From: Laspinema sp. D2d
GTDB lineage: Bacteria > Cyanobacteriota > Cyanobacteriia > Cyanobacteriales > Laspinemataceae
DNA length: 64,000 nucleotides
Assembly (NCBI RefSeq): GCF_025370755.1
Contig: NZ_JAMXFC010000025.1
Location: forward strand, 36,133-100,132
Direction: 5' to 3'
The stretch's first letter is position 1; each line of letters begins with the position of its first letter. The notes beneath the pieces were generated by a model. That model ran no database searches and was not told where the DNA came from. It was given only the letters and a program-made list of their open reading frames with translations. Made by a program: the position numbers and the translations under genes. Below, piece after piece: positions 25,099 through 34,151 of this stretch.

Positions 25099-25677
25099 AT
25101 GTCTCTAGGGTTTGGTGAATGGGCAAGGCAAGTCTCGAATGCGTGGCGAGAGGAATATGCTCGTAATGGTGTGTTCGACGATAGCGAGATTCAAAACTAC
25201 CGAAGACAGGGCTATTATGTGGTGTACGAATCGGTCGAGATTTGCTGCCCTGAAACGGATGGGTCGCTCGGATACGCCCAGTCAATCCTAAGTCAACCCG
25301 ATGGCAGTCCAGCTATCTTCCTCAATCAAGAACAAGCTCAAGAATTTGCCCAGGAACATCAAGCCTTCTGTGCTAAACCTACTGGAATCCACCGGCATAC
25401 TCCCAAACCCAAGCTCAGGCCCAAAGACCAACCTCGCGCAACCGATGCAGTCTTAGGCGGTAGGGGAACTCAACCTCACGCGACCGATGCAGTCTTGGGA
25501 AATTCCATTACTGCCAGCCGCCAGCAACTATTTCGCAAACTCCAAGCCAAAGGGGGAACACCTCAAGAATGGGCAAGACTAGCAATCCTAGACCATGAAT
25601 CGGGCTGCACTTGTCCCCAGATGCCTCGCGTCCAGCCCTATCTCGCTGCCTGGAATCGGTGTGGTTTACGTTCGTGA
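25099..25677 (+). CDS. Hypothetical protein with short internal repeat, 192 aa
   Basis: N-terminal half soluble (YRRQGYYVVYESVEICCPE). A Pro/Lys linker carries two copies of ATDAVLG. The C-terminal part (ITASRQQLFRKLQAKGGTPQ) is helical, followed by a CTCP motif. Family unknown. Confidence 0.5.
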   Translation: MSLGFGEWARQVSNAWREEYARNGVFDDSEIQNYRRQGYYVVYESVEICCPETDGSLGYAQSILSQPDGSPAIFLNQEQAQEFAQEHQAFCAKPTGIHRHTPKPKLRPKDQPRATDAVLGGRGTQPHATDAVLGNSITASRQQLFRKLQAKGGTPQEWARLAILDHESGCTCPQMPRVQPYLAAWNRCGLRS

Positions 25678-26085
25678 ACAACCGGATGCAGTCAGCGGGT
25701 GCGATCGCCATGAATGCAAGACCCACCCAGACAATGCGCTATGGATACGGATAGATGCGATTGGTTTCGGCAACTTGGCGATCGCTTCTAAAGGGTACAA
25801 TTATCATACCCTTGGCAACTCTTGACCTCAGCCAGCTTCAGCCGGACCGATTCACGAGCATCGGACTGTGGACTAGATGAGTAGGCGATCGCTCAGAGCA
25901 TGACAAGTTCGCGGCAACACCGAATCCTCTCTGACTCTAGTCAATCACGACTGGCATCAACCCGATAGAATCGCTCAACGAGCCGATCACCACGGATGCA
26001 GGATTGAGCTAGATGCAGCCATAACTCACGGATGGCGGGTGGGTGCGATATGGAGGAAAAGGCAATCCAGCATCATCCTCCACTA
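25678..26085. other. Intergenic stretch with HIP1-type sites
   Basis: Contains several GCGATCGC or one-mismatch sites in degenerate surroundings and no supportable ORF. It divides the plus-strand accessory genes from the minus-strand run. Confidence 0.5.
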
Positions 26086-26089
26086 ACGA

Positions 26090-26980
26090 TTAACTACAAA
26101 TCGCTACGGGCATTAAATGGTTTTCAATCAAAGACAAGACTTGAGAAGCATCATCATCGGAAATTCCGTTTAAGATAGTTTGAGGCAAGTAAATCGGTGC
26201 AGGTCGAGAGGTTTCTTGCAAATCAGCCAGTTTTATTACACATTTCCTCAAGGCTTTTAAGTCTGTTTGGTCACCAATTTGAGTGAACAAGTTGACCACT
26301 GATAGACTATTTGAGACCGGAATTACTCGAATATCACCTAAGCAACAACAGAGCAAACTATCTTGATAGGAATCGTAGACGCTAGGATAACGTTTGCATA
26401 TTTGCTGGGATAGTCCAGTCATCACTCCATCGGGACTAACCTCGTGGCAAATGAACCCATACTTAATATCTAGCAAATCATATTTAATGGTGAGTGACTT
26501 GTAACTTAGCAAATTCCACAATTCACTAGCCAATGAGCGTAAACTATTCAGGCCATCTTGCTTGATTTTTAGCATGATGTCCGCTTGCCCAAACGGAAAA
26601 GATTTGTTTTTGTACGAGTCATTAAATTTGTCGAACTGCTGGAGGTATTCTAATTTTTCAGGGTTTTCTCGTAGATGCTTGTACCACAATAGGATATACC
26701 ACTGCACCCCGAAATCATTTATTTTATACCCCTTGCTATTCATCCTGAGCGGTAGAATAAAATCGCCTATTTTCCAGCCTATTTGTCGAACTCCGGCTTT
26801 AGCCCATTTCCTTGATTCTTTCCAGTCTTCGGGAAACATTGCAGTTCCATTAGGCGATTTAAAGACCTTTGCAGCATGGTAATGGTTTTCTATGCAACGG
26901 GTTTCGTTGAATACGCTAACGTAGGCAAAGAACGCGGTGAATTCTTTATGCTCTTTTTTCTGGCTCTCGAAAATTTTCAT
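26090..26980 (-). CDS. NADAR/DUF6977-like plus macro-like protein, second copy
   Basis: 296 aa. Aligns by eye with the plus-strand copy at 10553: IENHYHAAKVF with IANHYHRAKLF, RQIGWKIGDFILPL with LHIGWRLGDWTLPI, and LEYLQQFDKFND with IEYAQQFDQFQD. Here the N-terminal domain continues FPFGQADIM, closer to the canonical NADAR-like ending. The C-terminal part (SLSVVNLFTQIG...APIYLPQTILNGI) again follows the macro-domain pattern. It is preceded by one of the few minus-strand leader copies. Confidence 0.55.
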   Translation of the reverse strand: MKIFESQKKEHKEFTAFFAYVSVFNETRCIENHYHAAKVFKSPNGTAMFPEDWKESRKWAKAGVRQIGWKIGDFILPLRMNSKGYKINDFGVQWYILLWYKHLRENPEKLEYLQQFDKFNDSYKNKSFPFGQADIMLKIKQDGLNSLRSLASELWNLLSYKSLTIKYDLLDIKYGFICHEVSPDGVMTGLSQQICKRYPSVYDSYQDSLLCCCLGDIRVIPVSNSLSVVNLFTQIGDQTDLKALRKCVIKLADLQETSRPAPIYLPQTILNGISDDDASQVLSLIENHLMPVAICS

Positions 26981-26987
26981 TTTCTTT

Positions 26988-27045
26988 TTCTTGATTCATT
27001 TCGCCCTCCGCGATAGCTTGCCTTTAATCAGTTTTAGTTTTTCTT
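26988..27045 (-). promoter_or_regulatory. Leader element, copy 14 (minus strand)
   Basis: Read on the minus strand: A-rich sequence, GCTATCGCGGAGGGCGAAAT, then an A-rich run before the ATG at 26980. Same architecture as the plus-strand copies. Confidence 0.55.
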
Positions 27046-27070
27046 GATTATCCATTTATTTTCTAGTTTT

Positions 27071-27427
27071 TTAATTGAGTCCAGCCCGTTTACGGGGCCA
27101 AAATAACGAAAAAGGCAACAGCAGAACAGCACCGACCACCCAGGCGATCGCATACAAGCAACAACCTACCGCACCCAGGTAGAAAACGAACGGACGAGCG
27201 AATAATACCGCAATATCAGCCACCCGCTTGCGTTCGTCTAGGTCATCCGCCCAGCAGAACAAGCCACCAGCTAGAATCACCACAACCAGGCTCACGAGGG
27301 CCAAGTTGAGGAAAAAAGGATAGCCAGCAAATTGAGCCAGCCAAACTAGGATTAGACGGAGTAAGAATAGATAGAAACTCAGGAAGACTGCAACAATTAA
27401 TCCACCTGCTAAAAGGGAACGATTCAT
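27071..27427 (-). CDS. Small membrane protein, 118 aa
   Basis: Three or four hydrophobic helices (residues 8-30, 33-55, 75-110) with short loops. It starts 9 bases after the similar 110-aa protein upstream, so the pair may be duplicates and partners. No family recognised. Confidence 0.6.
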   Translation of the reverse strand: MNRSLLAGGLIVAVFLSFYLFLLRLILVWLAQFAGYPFFLNLALVSLVVVILAGGLFCWADDLDERKRVADIAVLFARPFVFYLGAVGCCLYAIAWVVGAVLLLPFSLFWPRKRAGLN

Positions 27428-27436
27428 TTTTTATAT

Positions 27437-27769
27437 TTAAGTTCGATGTTCTAAAGCAAACAGTATCAAAGGTCCAAAAAATGGCAGCCCAATTATTGCA
27501 AAAGAGTATCCAACTATTTTAAGGTAGCTTACAAATGGAAAAAATAAGATGGATGCAGCTTTGCCAACCCATGCCCGCCTATCGGGGTGACTAGCCCACG
27601 GATTAACAGCCATTTTTAATCTCACTACCATTAGACTCAGTAGAAACAACTTAAAGGCAACCCAGAACCAAAAGAACTGAGATAGCCATGTGAGCAAAAA
27701 GCCAACGACCACCAGATACAGGATAACAGCTAGATAAAATACAATCTTGTCTATCAGTAACTGGTTCAT
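27437..27769 (-). CDS. Small membrane protein, 110 aa
   Basis: Hydrophobic helices at about 8-30, 33-52 and 70-100. Similar in size and topology to the next gene (FWFWVAFKLFLLSLMVV here, YPFFLNLALVSLVVVIL there). Likely part of the envelope module on this strand. Confidence 0.6.
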   Translation of the reverse strand: MNQLLIDKIVFYLAVILYLVVVGFLLTWLSQFFWFWVAFKLFLLSLMVVRLKMAVNPWASHPDRRAWVGKAASILFFPFVSYLKIVGYSFAIIGLPFFGPLILFALEHRT

Positions 27770-27871
27770 AATCTTGCATCCTCCCGAAACAGCACTTTGG
27801 ATCTTAACCTGGCTCCTAACGAAATGGCTTTAAGTTTTTTTACTCAACTATAAAGGAGCAATGTGCTTGGG

Positions 27872-28150
27872 TTAGTGAGGGCGATACGGTTGAGTTGTCC
27901 GTCGCCGTTGATTGAGTTCTTGTTCCGCAACCAAGGCACGATTCCGCATGGACTCGGCAACTCTATCAGCGGCAAAAGCTCGTTGGTTGGCGCGTTTGAT
28001 TTCGGCTCGGCATCGGGCAGCACTGGCATTTTCGAGTTGAGCGCTGTGAATGCTAATACCGAACAATTTAAACTCAAAATGAACCCAACCGAAATAGATG
28101 CCGCAGACCATGCCGCTGCCGAATAATGTGCCTAAGATAAAGTCTTTCAT
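27872..28150 (-). CDS. Membrane-anchored coiled-coil protein, 92 aa
   Basis: An N-terminal transmembrane segment (ILGTLFGSGMVCGIYFGWV) and a charged helical remainder (LENASAARCRAEIKRANQRA). ATGA overlap couples it to the muramidase-like gene, an arrangement that recalls lysis or spanin cassettes as well as secretion modules. Confidence 0.55.
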   Translation of the reverse strand: MKDFILGTLFGSGMVCGIYFGWVHFEFKLFGISIHSAQLENASAARCRAEIKRANQRAFAADRVAESMRNRALVAEQELNQRRRTTQPYRPH

Positions 28151-29292
28151 TGCAGATAACCTCGATATTTGAGTACGTTTCTAATCGCTGTTGCGCGTCT
28201 TCTTTGGTCCCATCTAATGCAAGCGGCCCGCCATTGTTCTGAGCGATGCGGATAAGACTTGACGAAATCGTGTGCTTGGTTGGCTGGATTAGCGCAAATG
28301 TTGAACAAGCCACCGGCGCTCAATTGCTCGGTTGTTTCATCCCGGAAAGATTCGACTCTTGTGGTCAGAATAAAGTCTTCACCTCGTAACCCTTTCTTGT
28401 GCAAATTCCCAGCAACAGATGGGGCAACATCGCTCACTCGGGGACTGGCTTGATTCCAAAGGTCGAGAATATTCAGGAACAATTCAAGGTGTTGTTCCGG
28501 TGGTAGACCGTGTTTTTCCATTCGGGAAGCAATCAAGTTGATGCGAGATTGTGTTCGTTTTAAGCAACCTTGATTGGCTTGCTCTAATGTGCCGCCTTTT
28601 CCATAATTGCTGCACCAGCCTTTGTTGAGAACCTTTCTCCCTCCAATCAGACTCGGGTCAATGTGTCCATGAATCAAACTGGTGTATTGTCCAGAAACAG
28701 TGAGATTGCCCTCGGCGTGACCGATCGCTAACACCGCAATCGAGTCCATGTTCTTGGCGACATCCGCTATTACTGGAGGAGTGCGGTAGGTGACTTGATT
28801 GACGGCTTGAGTAACAGGACGAACGAGCGGACTATCGGCAAGAGTTTGACGAGTGGTGGGGTTACTGATGGCGATCGCACTGGCAATCCCAACCGCACCG
28901 TAAATCAACCAATTCCACTGGAACTCGCTCTGTTGCGGTACGGGTTGTGCGAGACGCTGCATTAACTGGTTCGCGTACAATTCGCCCACGCTGGTGGCTG
29001 AACCGAACGAGTCGGGGTTTGGGTGACATTCGATGCGATCGCCTGAAGGTGATTTCTTGATGGCTCCCAATCCCATGCCCACTGCTGTAAGAGTTCCAGC
29101 GAGGATAAACCCGCTTTGGGCAGCAGCGGCGGTATCCGGAATCGTTGCCAATTCGCACATCTGTTTGGCTCCAGGTGACAGCAATTGGCACGGCATTACG
29201 TTGATGTGGTGGTTGATTCCTCCGATGGCGACTGCACCTAAGCTGGCTCCTATCAAAATCTTGTCGTGAAGTTTCATTTCTGGTTTACCCAT
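28147..29292 (-). CDS. Muramidase-like membrane protein
   Basis: 381 aa. Two hydrophobic stretches near the N-terminus and around residues 125-145. The segment VLAIGHAEGNLTVSG...GHIDPS followed by a paired NKGWCSNYGKGGTLEQANQGC matches a lysozyme-like family common in cyanobacteria (SAEGT...GHxDPG...N.GxFSYQHGA). The Glu in AEGN would be the catalytic acid. In this operon it would open peptidoglycan locally for a transfer or secretion machine. Confidence 0.55.
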   Translation of the reverse strand: MGKPEMKLHDKILIGASLGAVAIGGINHHINVMPCQLLSPGAKQMCELATIPDTAAAAQSGFILAGTLTAVGMGLGAIKKSPSGDRIECHPNPDSFGSATSVGELYANQLMQRLAQPVPQQSEFQWNWLIYGAVGIASAIAISNPTTRQTLADSPLVRPVTQAVNQVTYRTPPVIADVAKNMDSIAVLAIGHAEGNLTVSGQYTSLIHGHIDPSLIGGRKVLNKGWCSNYGKGGTLEQANQGCLKRTQSRINLIASRMEKHGLPPEQHLELFLNILDLWNQASPRVSDVAPSVAGNLHKKGLRGEDFILTTRVESFRDETTEQLSAGGLFNICANPANQAHDFVKSYPHRSEQWRAACIRWDQRRRATAIRNVLKYRGYLQ

Positions 29293-29995
29293 CTAAGGCT
29301 TGTCTAGTGCGGTGGGCTGCATTTTCACAGGCATCCAAACAAGGTTTGTAGCCTGACAAGTTCTCGGATTCTATTTGGCGTTTAGCCAGTCGTTCGGCAA
29401 ACATGATATCCACCAGTTCTTCTGTTTCTAAGTGGTCTCTCAAGTTAGCAGTTCGAGATAATCCTCTGGCTAGTTTTACTTCTTTGCAACTACCTCCCAA
29501 CAAAGGGCGATACATGGCATTCGTGCAAGCTCCGAACTGCCAGCCTTCTACCACCCCATGATTGTGCAAAACTGTGGTGAAACTAACCCGGATTTCCTTG
29601 CCCTGGAGCCTCAACTTAATTCGTTCTAAATCCTCGGGGCTTGCGCGGTCGATTACTGATTCAGCAAGTTCGGGTGAAGCCTCTAAATATTGCAGGAAAA
29701 CTTTAGCCGCATCTTCCCGGTAGGCTTGCCCTACTGCCCCTGGGAGTAATCCAATGATGTAAAGAAGTTGAGACCTATCCGCTACTGGGGTGGCTCGTGC
29801 TGCACCACCTCGTCCAGGAAATTTGTATTTCTCACTCCGAGTGAGTAATTCAGAATGCTCACGGCACAAGCGTTTCCAGACTTCATGCGGATTCTTCTGA
29901 CCACAAAACCGAATGACATCATAGACAGAGTAACGACCATCTTCAGTAACTCGAATTTCTTGATTTTCAAATTGTTCAAAGGTGACAATATTCAT
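29285..29995 (-). CDS. BRO-like/antirepressor-type protein
   Basis: 236 aa. The N-terminal domain (EQFENQEIRVTEDGRYSVYDVIRFC, then LCREHSEL) is BRO-N-like. The C-terminal domain (FGACTNAMYRPLLGG...ANLRDHLETEELVDIMFAER) matches a domain often attached to BRO or KilA-type proteins. It overlaps the muramidase-like gene by 8 bases. A regulatory role inside the module is the simplest reading. Confidence 0.6.
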   Translation of the reverse strand: MNIVTFEQFENQEIRVTEDGRYSVYDVIRFCGQKNPHEVWKRLCREHSELLTRSEKYKFPGRGGAARATPVADRSQLLYIIGLLPGAVGQAYREDAAKVFLQYLEASPELAESVIDRASPEDLERIKLRLQGKEIRVSFTTVLHNHGVVEGWQFGACTNAMYRPLLGGSCKEVKLARGLSRTANLRDHLETEELVDIMFAERLAKRQIESENLSGYKPCLDACENAAHRTRQALDG

Positions 29996-30077
29996 CCCCT
30001 AGTTTCTCCTCATTTTTTCACTAAAACTAACAAGAATTTATCCACGAATGATGCCCTCGCACCAACTCGAATTCATG

Positions 30078-30320
30078 TCAAGTTTTTGGCTCAAATTCTT
30101 GTTTTAATGCCAGGTAGCTATACCGTCCACAATCGAGATAAATAGTGTAATCATCGGGATAACCAAAGATTCCAACATAAACCTTTCCGCAAGCGGTAAA
30201 CCAGTCTTCAGTCTCGGGATATTGATTGCCGAATTCTTTGAACTGAAGGAACCATTCTAGGCGAGTTTCAGCCGGTAAATGCTTGATATTCTGCTCAATA
30301 GTCTTAACAACTTCACTCAT
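30078..30320 (-). CDS. Small soluble protein, 80 aa
   Basis: Overlaps the upstream M23-like gene by 8 bases. Acidic, mixed alpha/beta (HLPAETRLEWFLQFKEFGNQ, then GKVYVGIFGYPDDYTIYLDC). No family recognised. Confidence 0.5.
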   Translation of the reverse strand: MSEVVKTIEQNIKHLPAETRLEWFLQFKEFGNQYPETEDWFTACGKVYVGIFGYPDDYTIYLDCGRYSYLALKQEFEPKT

Positions 30321-31221
30321 GAGTTTGGCCTCCAGTCGCTACAAAATCTCGGTATTCGTCTATCAAAGGAAACGTGATACTTCGGTCAGTGATTTGATAG
30401 TTTCGCCACAATCCTGGACCAAACCCAGCCATGATTCCGTGGTGCGCGTGTACCCCGGATGAGCGCCCGGTTGTGCCTTGGACACCGTAGGTTTGACCTT
30501 TTTGGATAACATTGCCAACCTTGACCGAACGTTTAGCCAAGTGTCCCGTCAGCCAGACCAAGGGCTTACCCTGGATTGTGCGGTCAAGGCACTCAAGAAT
30601 GACCACATTGCCATAGCCGCTGCCGGTCTTTAGTCCGCCAGTTTTGCCCTGGAATTCACTGACAAGAACCTTGGCATGACAAGGAGAGGGCAAGGGGACG
30701 GCAGTGTTACGCGGTTCATCCTGGAAAACATAAACGGGGTCATAGCTGCCTGGGGGAGACTGGTCGATAAAGTGCGGACCACGATGCTGAATGAGTGGCC
30801 TAAACGGGACAACAGACTCAGCCGATTTGGTCTTGTCGGTTTCTCGTTCAATGGCCTGGTTCGCAGTGGTTGCGGTAGTGGTTGCCAGTGAATGAGTCCA
30901 TTCGTAAAGTTTGAGGCTCTGTTCAGCGATACGGTTCAACGGCGGAATTACCATGAACGAGAGCAACGTCACTGAGGCGATCGCACACAAAGCATTACCT
31001 CGACTCACTGCTGCATAATGTTGGGCATTAGCTCGTTCTTTCTGGGCTGCTTGGGATTCGAGATTAGCGATAAATTGGTGGTTTTCTGCGATGATGCGAT
31101 CGCGTTGTTCTTGGAGTTGCCGCTCGGTTCGCAGTTCAATTCCTTTGAGTTCACGATACTGGAACTCTGGCTCTAATTGCTGGAGTACATCAAGTGAGGT
31201 TTGGTTCATAACTGGCGACAT
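30313..31221 (-). CDS. M23-family (LytM-like) peptidase-like protein, membrane anchored
   Basis: 302 aa. A coiled coil (residues 25-65), one transmembrane helix (about 75-95), a linker, then an M23-type domain at about 190-290: GYGNVVILECLD, LTGHLAKRSVKVGNVIQKGQ, and TGRSSGVHAHHGIMA. The HxH pair of the family is present in VHAHH; the first zinc-ligand motif is not obvious, so activity is uncertain. Probably remodels peptidoglycan for the adjacent machine. Confidence 0.65.
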   Translation of the reverse strand: MSPVMNQTSLDVLQQLEPEFQYRELKGIELRTERQLQEQRDRIIAENHQFIANLESQAAQKERANAQHYAAVSRGNALCAIASVTLLSFMVIPPLNRIAEQSLKLYEWTHSLATTTATTANQAIERETDKTKSAESVVPFRPLIQHRGPHFIDQSPPGSYDPVYVFQDEPRNTAVPLPSPCHAKVLVSEFQGKTGGLKTGSGYGNVVILECLDRTIQGKPLVWLTGHLAKRSVKVGNVIQKGQTYGVQGTTGRSSGVHAHHGIMAGFGPGLWRNYQITDRSITFPLIDEYRDFVATGGQTHE

Positions 31222-31496
31222 TGACTGGCATAGACTTCGATTGCTGTGCAGTTGGCTCGTTGTGGTGGCGGTTGAGGTGGCTCGTTTGCTGTGGCGGGTA
31301 GCGTTTCAGGTGCGGGCAGGTTCGGGATAATTCTAGGTTTGGGAATCGCTTGAATCGATTGTGAGGCTGATTTTCTTAAACTAGGAATAAGCGCAAATTG
31401 TCCGATTCCTGGTTTTGCCATGTCCAACCCAAACAACACCAGCATGAGTAGAACGAGCAAGCCTGAGACTCTAGGAATGATTATCCAGCGTTTCAT
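31206..31496 (-). CDS. Single-pass membrane protein with Pro-rich tail, 96 aa
   Basis: N-terminal helix (VSGLLVLLMLVLFGLDMA), then a Pro/Ala-rich periplasmic-type segment ending in a short Cys-containing tail (CTAIEVYASQC). It overlaps both neighbours by a few bases. It resembles small lipoprotein- or VirB7/VirB10-like components only in general design. Confidence 0.5.
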   Translation of the reverse strand: MKRWIIIPRVSGLLVLLMLVLFGLDMAKPGIGQFALIPSLRKSASQSIQAIPKPRIIPNLPAPETLPATANEPPQPPPQRANCTAIEVYASQCRQL

Positions 31497-31936
31497 GTTT
31501 CATTTTCATCAAACAATTTGACAAGGGCGACACCTGCTCCTAAACTAGCCCCTGAAGTTGCTGCCATTGCAGTTGCACCTCCACGAATTATCAGGAAAAA
31601 TAGAGTGCTGCCACCCGCAATCGCCAGGGCATAACCAATGGCTTTGGCAGTTTTCGTTAGCGGAAACTCGCCCCATCTAACTAGAGGCTTACTGGGTTCG
31701 ATAGTCTGGAGGGAAATAATGGAGTTATGGGTCGAATAATCTTGGAGCAAATTGTTCAGAGCAACCAGGATGGGAATTTTCTCGCTAACTTCAATTTCAT
31801 TGGACCAATCTATAGGATGAGTTTCTAAATAGTGTCGCGCTTTCTGTTCAAATTCTTGCCGTTGCAAAGCCGTGAGTCTAGCCTGCAATGCCGCACCTTT
31901 GAGAGGCCGTCCGTTTCTGTCGATAAATTCGTTCAT
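31493..31936 (-). CDS. Membrane protein, 147 aa
   Basis: Start at 31936 (MNEFIDRNGR) is preferred because GGAG lies 8 bases upstream. The N-terminal 75 residues are soluble, then come two hydrophobic segments (AIGYALAIAGGSTLFFLII and AATSGASLGAGVALVKLF). Coupled by 4-base overlap to the next gene. Confidence 0.55.
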   Translation of the reverse strand: MNEFIDRNGRPLKGAALQARLTALQRQEFEQKARHYLETHPIDWSNEIEVSEKIPILVALNNLLQDYSTHNSIISLQTIEPSKPLVRWGEFPLTKTAKAIGYALAIAGGSTLFFLIIRGGATAMAATSGASLGAGVALVKLFDENET

Positions 31937-32004
31937 AATTTGCTCCAAAGCTGAATAAATAACAGCAAGCAAACAGTGTAAAAATACTGTCGCTTGCTGT
32001 AGTT

Positions 32005-32580
32005 TTATCGAGATTGATACTGCTCTACGTTGGTCCGCACATTCAGGATGCGGCTACTATTAACAGGGATAGGCCCATTGTTCGCAACTGGCCCCCCTTG
32101 CTGACGGATGAGTTGGGTCCGGTAGGTGCGATCGCTCTCCTCAACCAACGGACTGCCCAACTGCGTCACCAACTTGAGTCCGCGCACCGTGGCGTTGCCA
32201 GTCCGGGCTGCAACCGGGGCGTTGTAGGGCAAAGGCTCGTTACTAGCGACCCCGGAGATTGCACCTTGGCAAGCATTGAAAAGGCCAGTGACAATGACAA
32301 ACAAGCCGATGCTCATGGACCAGTACGCCAAAGAGCGCCAGGGATGCTTGGGATTCGAGTGTTTGAGGGTGTTGCCGAGCGCATTCCCAATCGTGTCAAT
32401 GGCAGTCCCCGCGCCGGATTTCATCGCATCAGGCGCACCCGCCAGCCGGTTGTTTGCACTAGCCGAAGCCCGTTGGATGGCATTCAACGCATCTTGTGTA
32501 ATCCGTTGAGCGTGTTGGAGTTGGGTTTGAGCTTGTTGGATTTGAGTTTGCGGGTCAGTTTCCGTTGGATAAGAATTCAT
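32005..32580 (-). CDS. Membrane protein with N-terminal coiled coil, 191 aa
   Basis: Gln/Ala-rich helix (residues 10-50), one transmembrane helix (about 88-108: SIGLFVIVTGLFNACQ), then a soluble C-terminal part. It lies directly behind the ATPase gene and is likely a partner of it. Family unknown. Confidence 0.5.
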   Translation of the reverse strand: MNSYPTETDPQTQIQQAQTQLQHAQRITQDALNAIQRASASANNRLAGAPDAMKSGAGTAIDTIGNALGNTLKHSNPKHPWRSLAYWSMSIGLFVIVTGLFNACQGAISGVASNEPLPYNAPVAARTGNATVRGLKLVTQLGSPLVEESDRTYRTQLIRQQGGPVANNGPIPVNSSRILNVRTNVEQYQSR

Positions 32581-32651
32581 GATTTACCTCGATTAATGAA
32601 AGCTAAAAAACCTAGTTAGTTTCGTGTTTTGGTGGAGGTCTGCCCAGCCAA

Positions 32652-34151
32652 TTAAAGTTGGTCATCCTCGGTATCATCAGAACGCTTCTGTTCAAGAAAC
32701 TCGTTAAATTCTAAAGCGATGGCCTGAGGGGACAACGAACGTAAATGAGCGATGTCTTCGTCATCCATGGAATCTTCCGCACGGAACAGTTGTTGTCGTT
32801 GGATATCTTTGAGGTCCGGGGCGTAGGCAATCTGTCCGCCTGCACTAGAGAAGCAGACGGGGTGATAAGGACGAGCCTCGCTGAGTTTTTTGAGCTTGCC
32901 AAAGAGTTGGACTTTTTGAGCCTCGTCACTCGTTGACCTTTCGATAGCTTTCTTGCAAATTTCAATAGATTTCATGTTGAAGCCTCGACCAATGGCAAAG
33001 GTGCAGAATTGGGCGCTAACTGAGCCATCAAAACCTAACTGAGAGACGTAAGGAGATTGGGAGACAATCCACAGAAAAATCTTGTCTTCTAAGCCAATAA
33101 AAGCTAAAGTTTCTGCTAGTTGAACAATTGTTGAGCGATGTTTGGTTCCACTGGTAAGGTCGCAGTCTTTGGCAGCTTTGATGATAGCGGGCCATTCGTC
33201 CAGGATGACGATGTAGGGCGATGGGTCATAATTCTGCCCAGTCTGCATCGCTCGTTGCCGTGCTTTTTTCCGTTGGGTTTGCTCACTCATCGCACGACGT
33301 AATAGCTCAACGCACATCGACACGCCCACGTTGGGTTTGTCTAGGTCAATGCTGACGATGACCGGGAATCCATCGCTATGACAGAGCCGTTCGAGTCCCA
33401 GGAACACTGAACCTTTCGGGTCCACGCCATTCCAGATGACATCGGGACAGATTTGCGAGACTTCCCGAATCATCCCGCACAATGTGCTAGTTTTCCCGGA
33501 CTGGGTGATAGCCGGAATCAGCAAGTGAACTTTGATGCTATCCGAGTTTTGTCCGCAGCCAAACACTGCCGCTTGCTGCACTAGATTGAGTTCCGGTTGT
33601 TCAGGTTGAGTCGGCATTTTATTGGCATATCCCGATAGCACGATTGGCTCGGATAACGATGATTTGACTTTATCCGTTGGGGCTGGATGATTCGGTGATT
33701 CTGTTGGTTCATGCGATCGCCATAAATCCGAACCCAACGCACTATCCTGGGACTCGTTCAAGGCTTCGTGGCTGGGGCTGGACGGCTTCGGCTGGACTTG
33801 GGGTGCGGTGGTAGGCATGGTTCTAGCTGGCTGATTTCCCGTTACCGGGATGGGCCTTGTCAACCGTTCATGCTGCGTCTGGGAACCAGCATTGCGCTTT
33901 GAGTCCGAACCCGACCCGACCCCGAAAAAAGCAGCGGCGGCAGTTCCCCCGATGGCGATCGCGCCGCCACCGAATTGCAGAATTATTCTTGCGGTTGTGG
34001 GAACGCCAAATGAGACTTCCTGGGTTTGGTTGTTGTACGCATTAACTAGCACTGGCACCCGCTCAACCCGCTCAAAGGAGGCCGCAAACATCGTGCCGCC
34101 AATCAACCAGGACACAGGAGCCAGTGCCAGCCATTTCAAGTTTAAGGACAT
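32652..34151 (-). CDS. FtsK/VirD4-like membrane-anchored DNA-pumping ATPase
   Basis: 499 aa. Two N-terminal hydrophobic helices (about 5-25 and 55-78), a disordered linker, then a P-loop domain. Walker A reads AITQSGKTS near residue 215, with Ala for the first Gly. Walker B is YIVILDEWPAI near 315, and an Arg/Gln region (IVSQSPYVSQLG) follows. This layout is that of FtsK/TraB-type translocases and VirD4-type coupling proteins. It is the only motor ATPase in the cluster. Its start overlaps the upstream gene by one base. Confidence 0.7.
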   Translation of the reverse strand: MSLNLKWLALAPVSWLIGGTMFAASFERVERVPVLVNAYNNQTQEVSFGVPTTARIILQFGGGAIAIGGTAAAAFFGVGSGSDSKRNAGSQTQHERLTRPIPVTGNQPARTMPTTAPQVQPKPSSPSHEALNESQDSALGSDLWRSHEPTESPNHPAPTDKVKSSLSEPIVLSGYANKMPTQPEQPELNLVQQAAVFGCGQNSDSIKVHLLIPAITQSGKTSTLCGMIREVSQICPDVIWNGVDPKGSVFLGLERLCHSDGFPVIVSIDLDKPNVGVSMCVELLRRAMSEQTQRKKARQRAMQTGQNYDPSPYIVILDEWPAIIKAAKDCDLTSGTKHRSTIVQLAETLAFIGLEDKIFLWIVSQSPYVSQLGFDGSVSAQFCTFAIGRGFNMKSIEICKKAIERSTSDEAQKVQLFGKLKKLSEARPYHPVCFSSAGGQIAYAPDLKDIQRQQLFRAEDSMDDEDIAHLRSLSPQAIALEFNEFLEQKRSDDTEDDQL

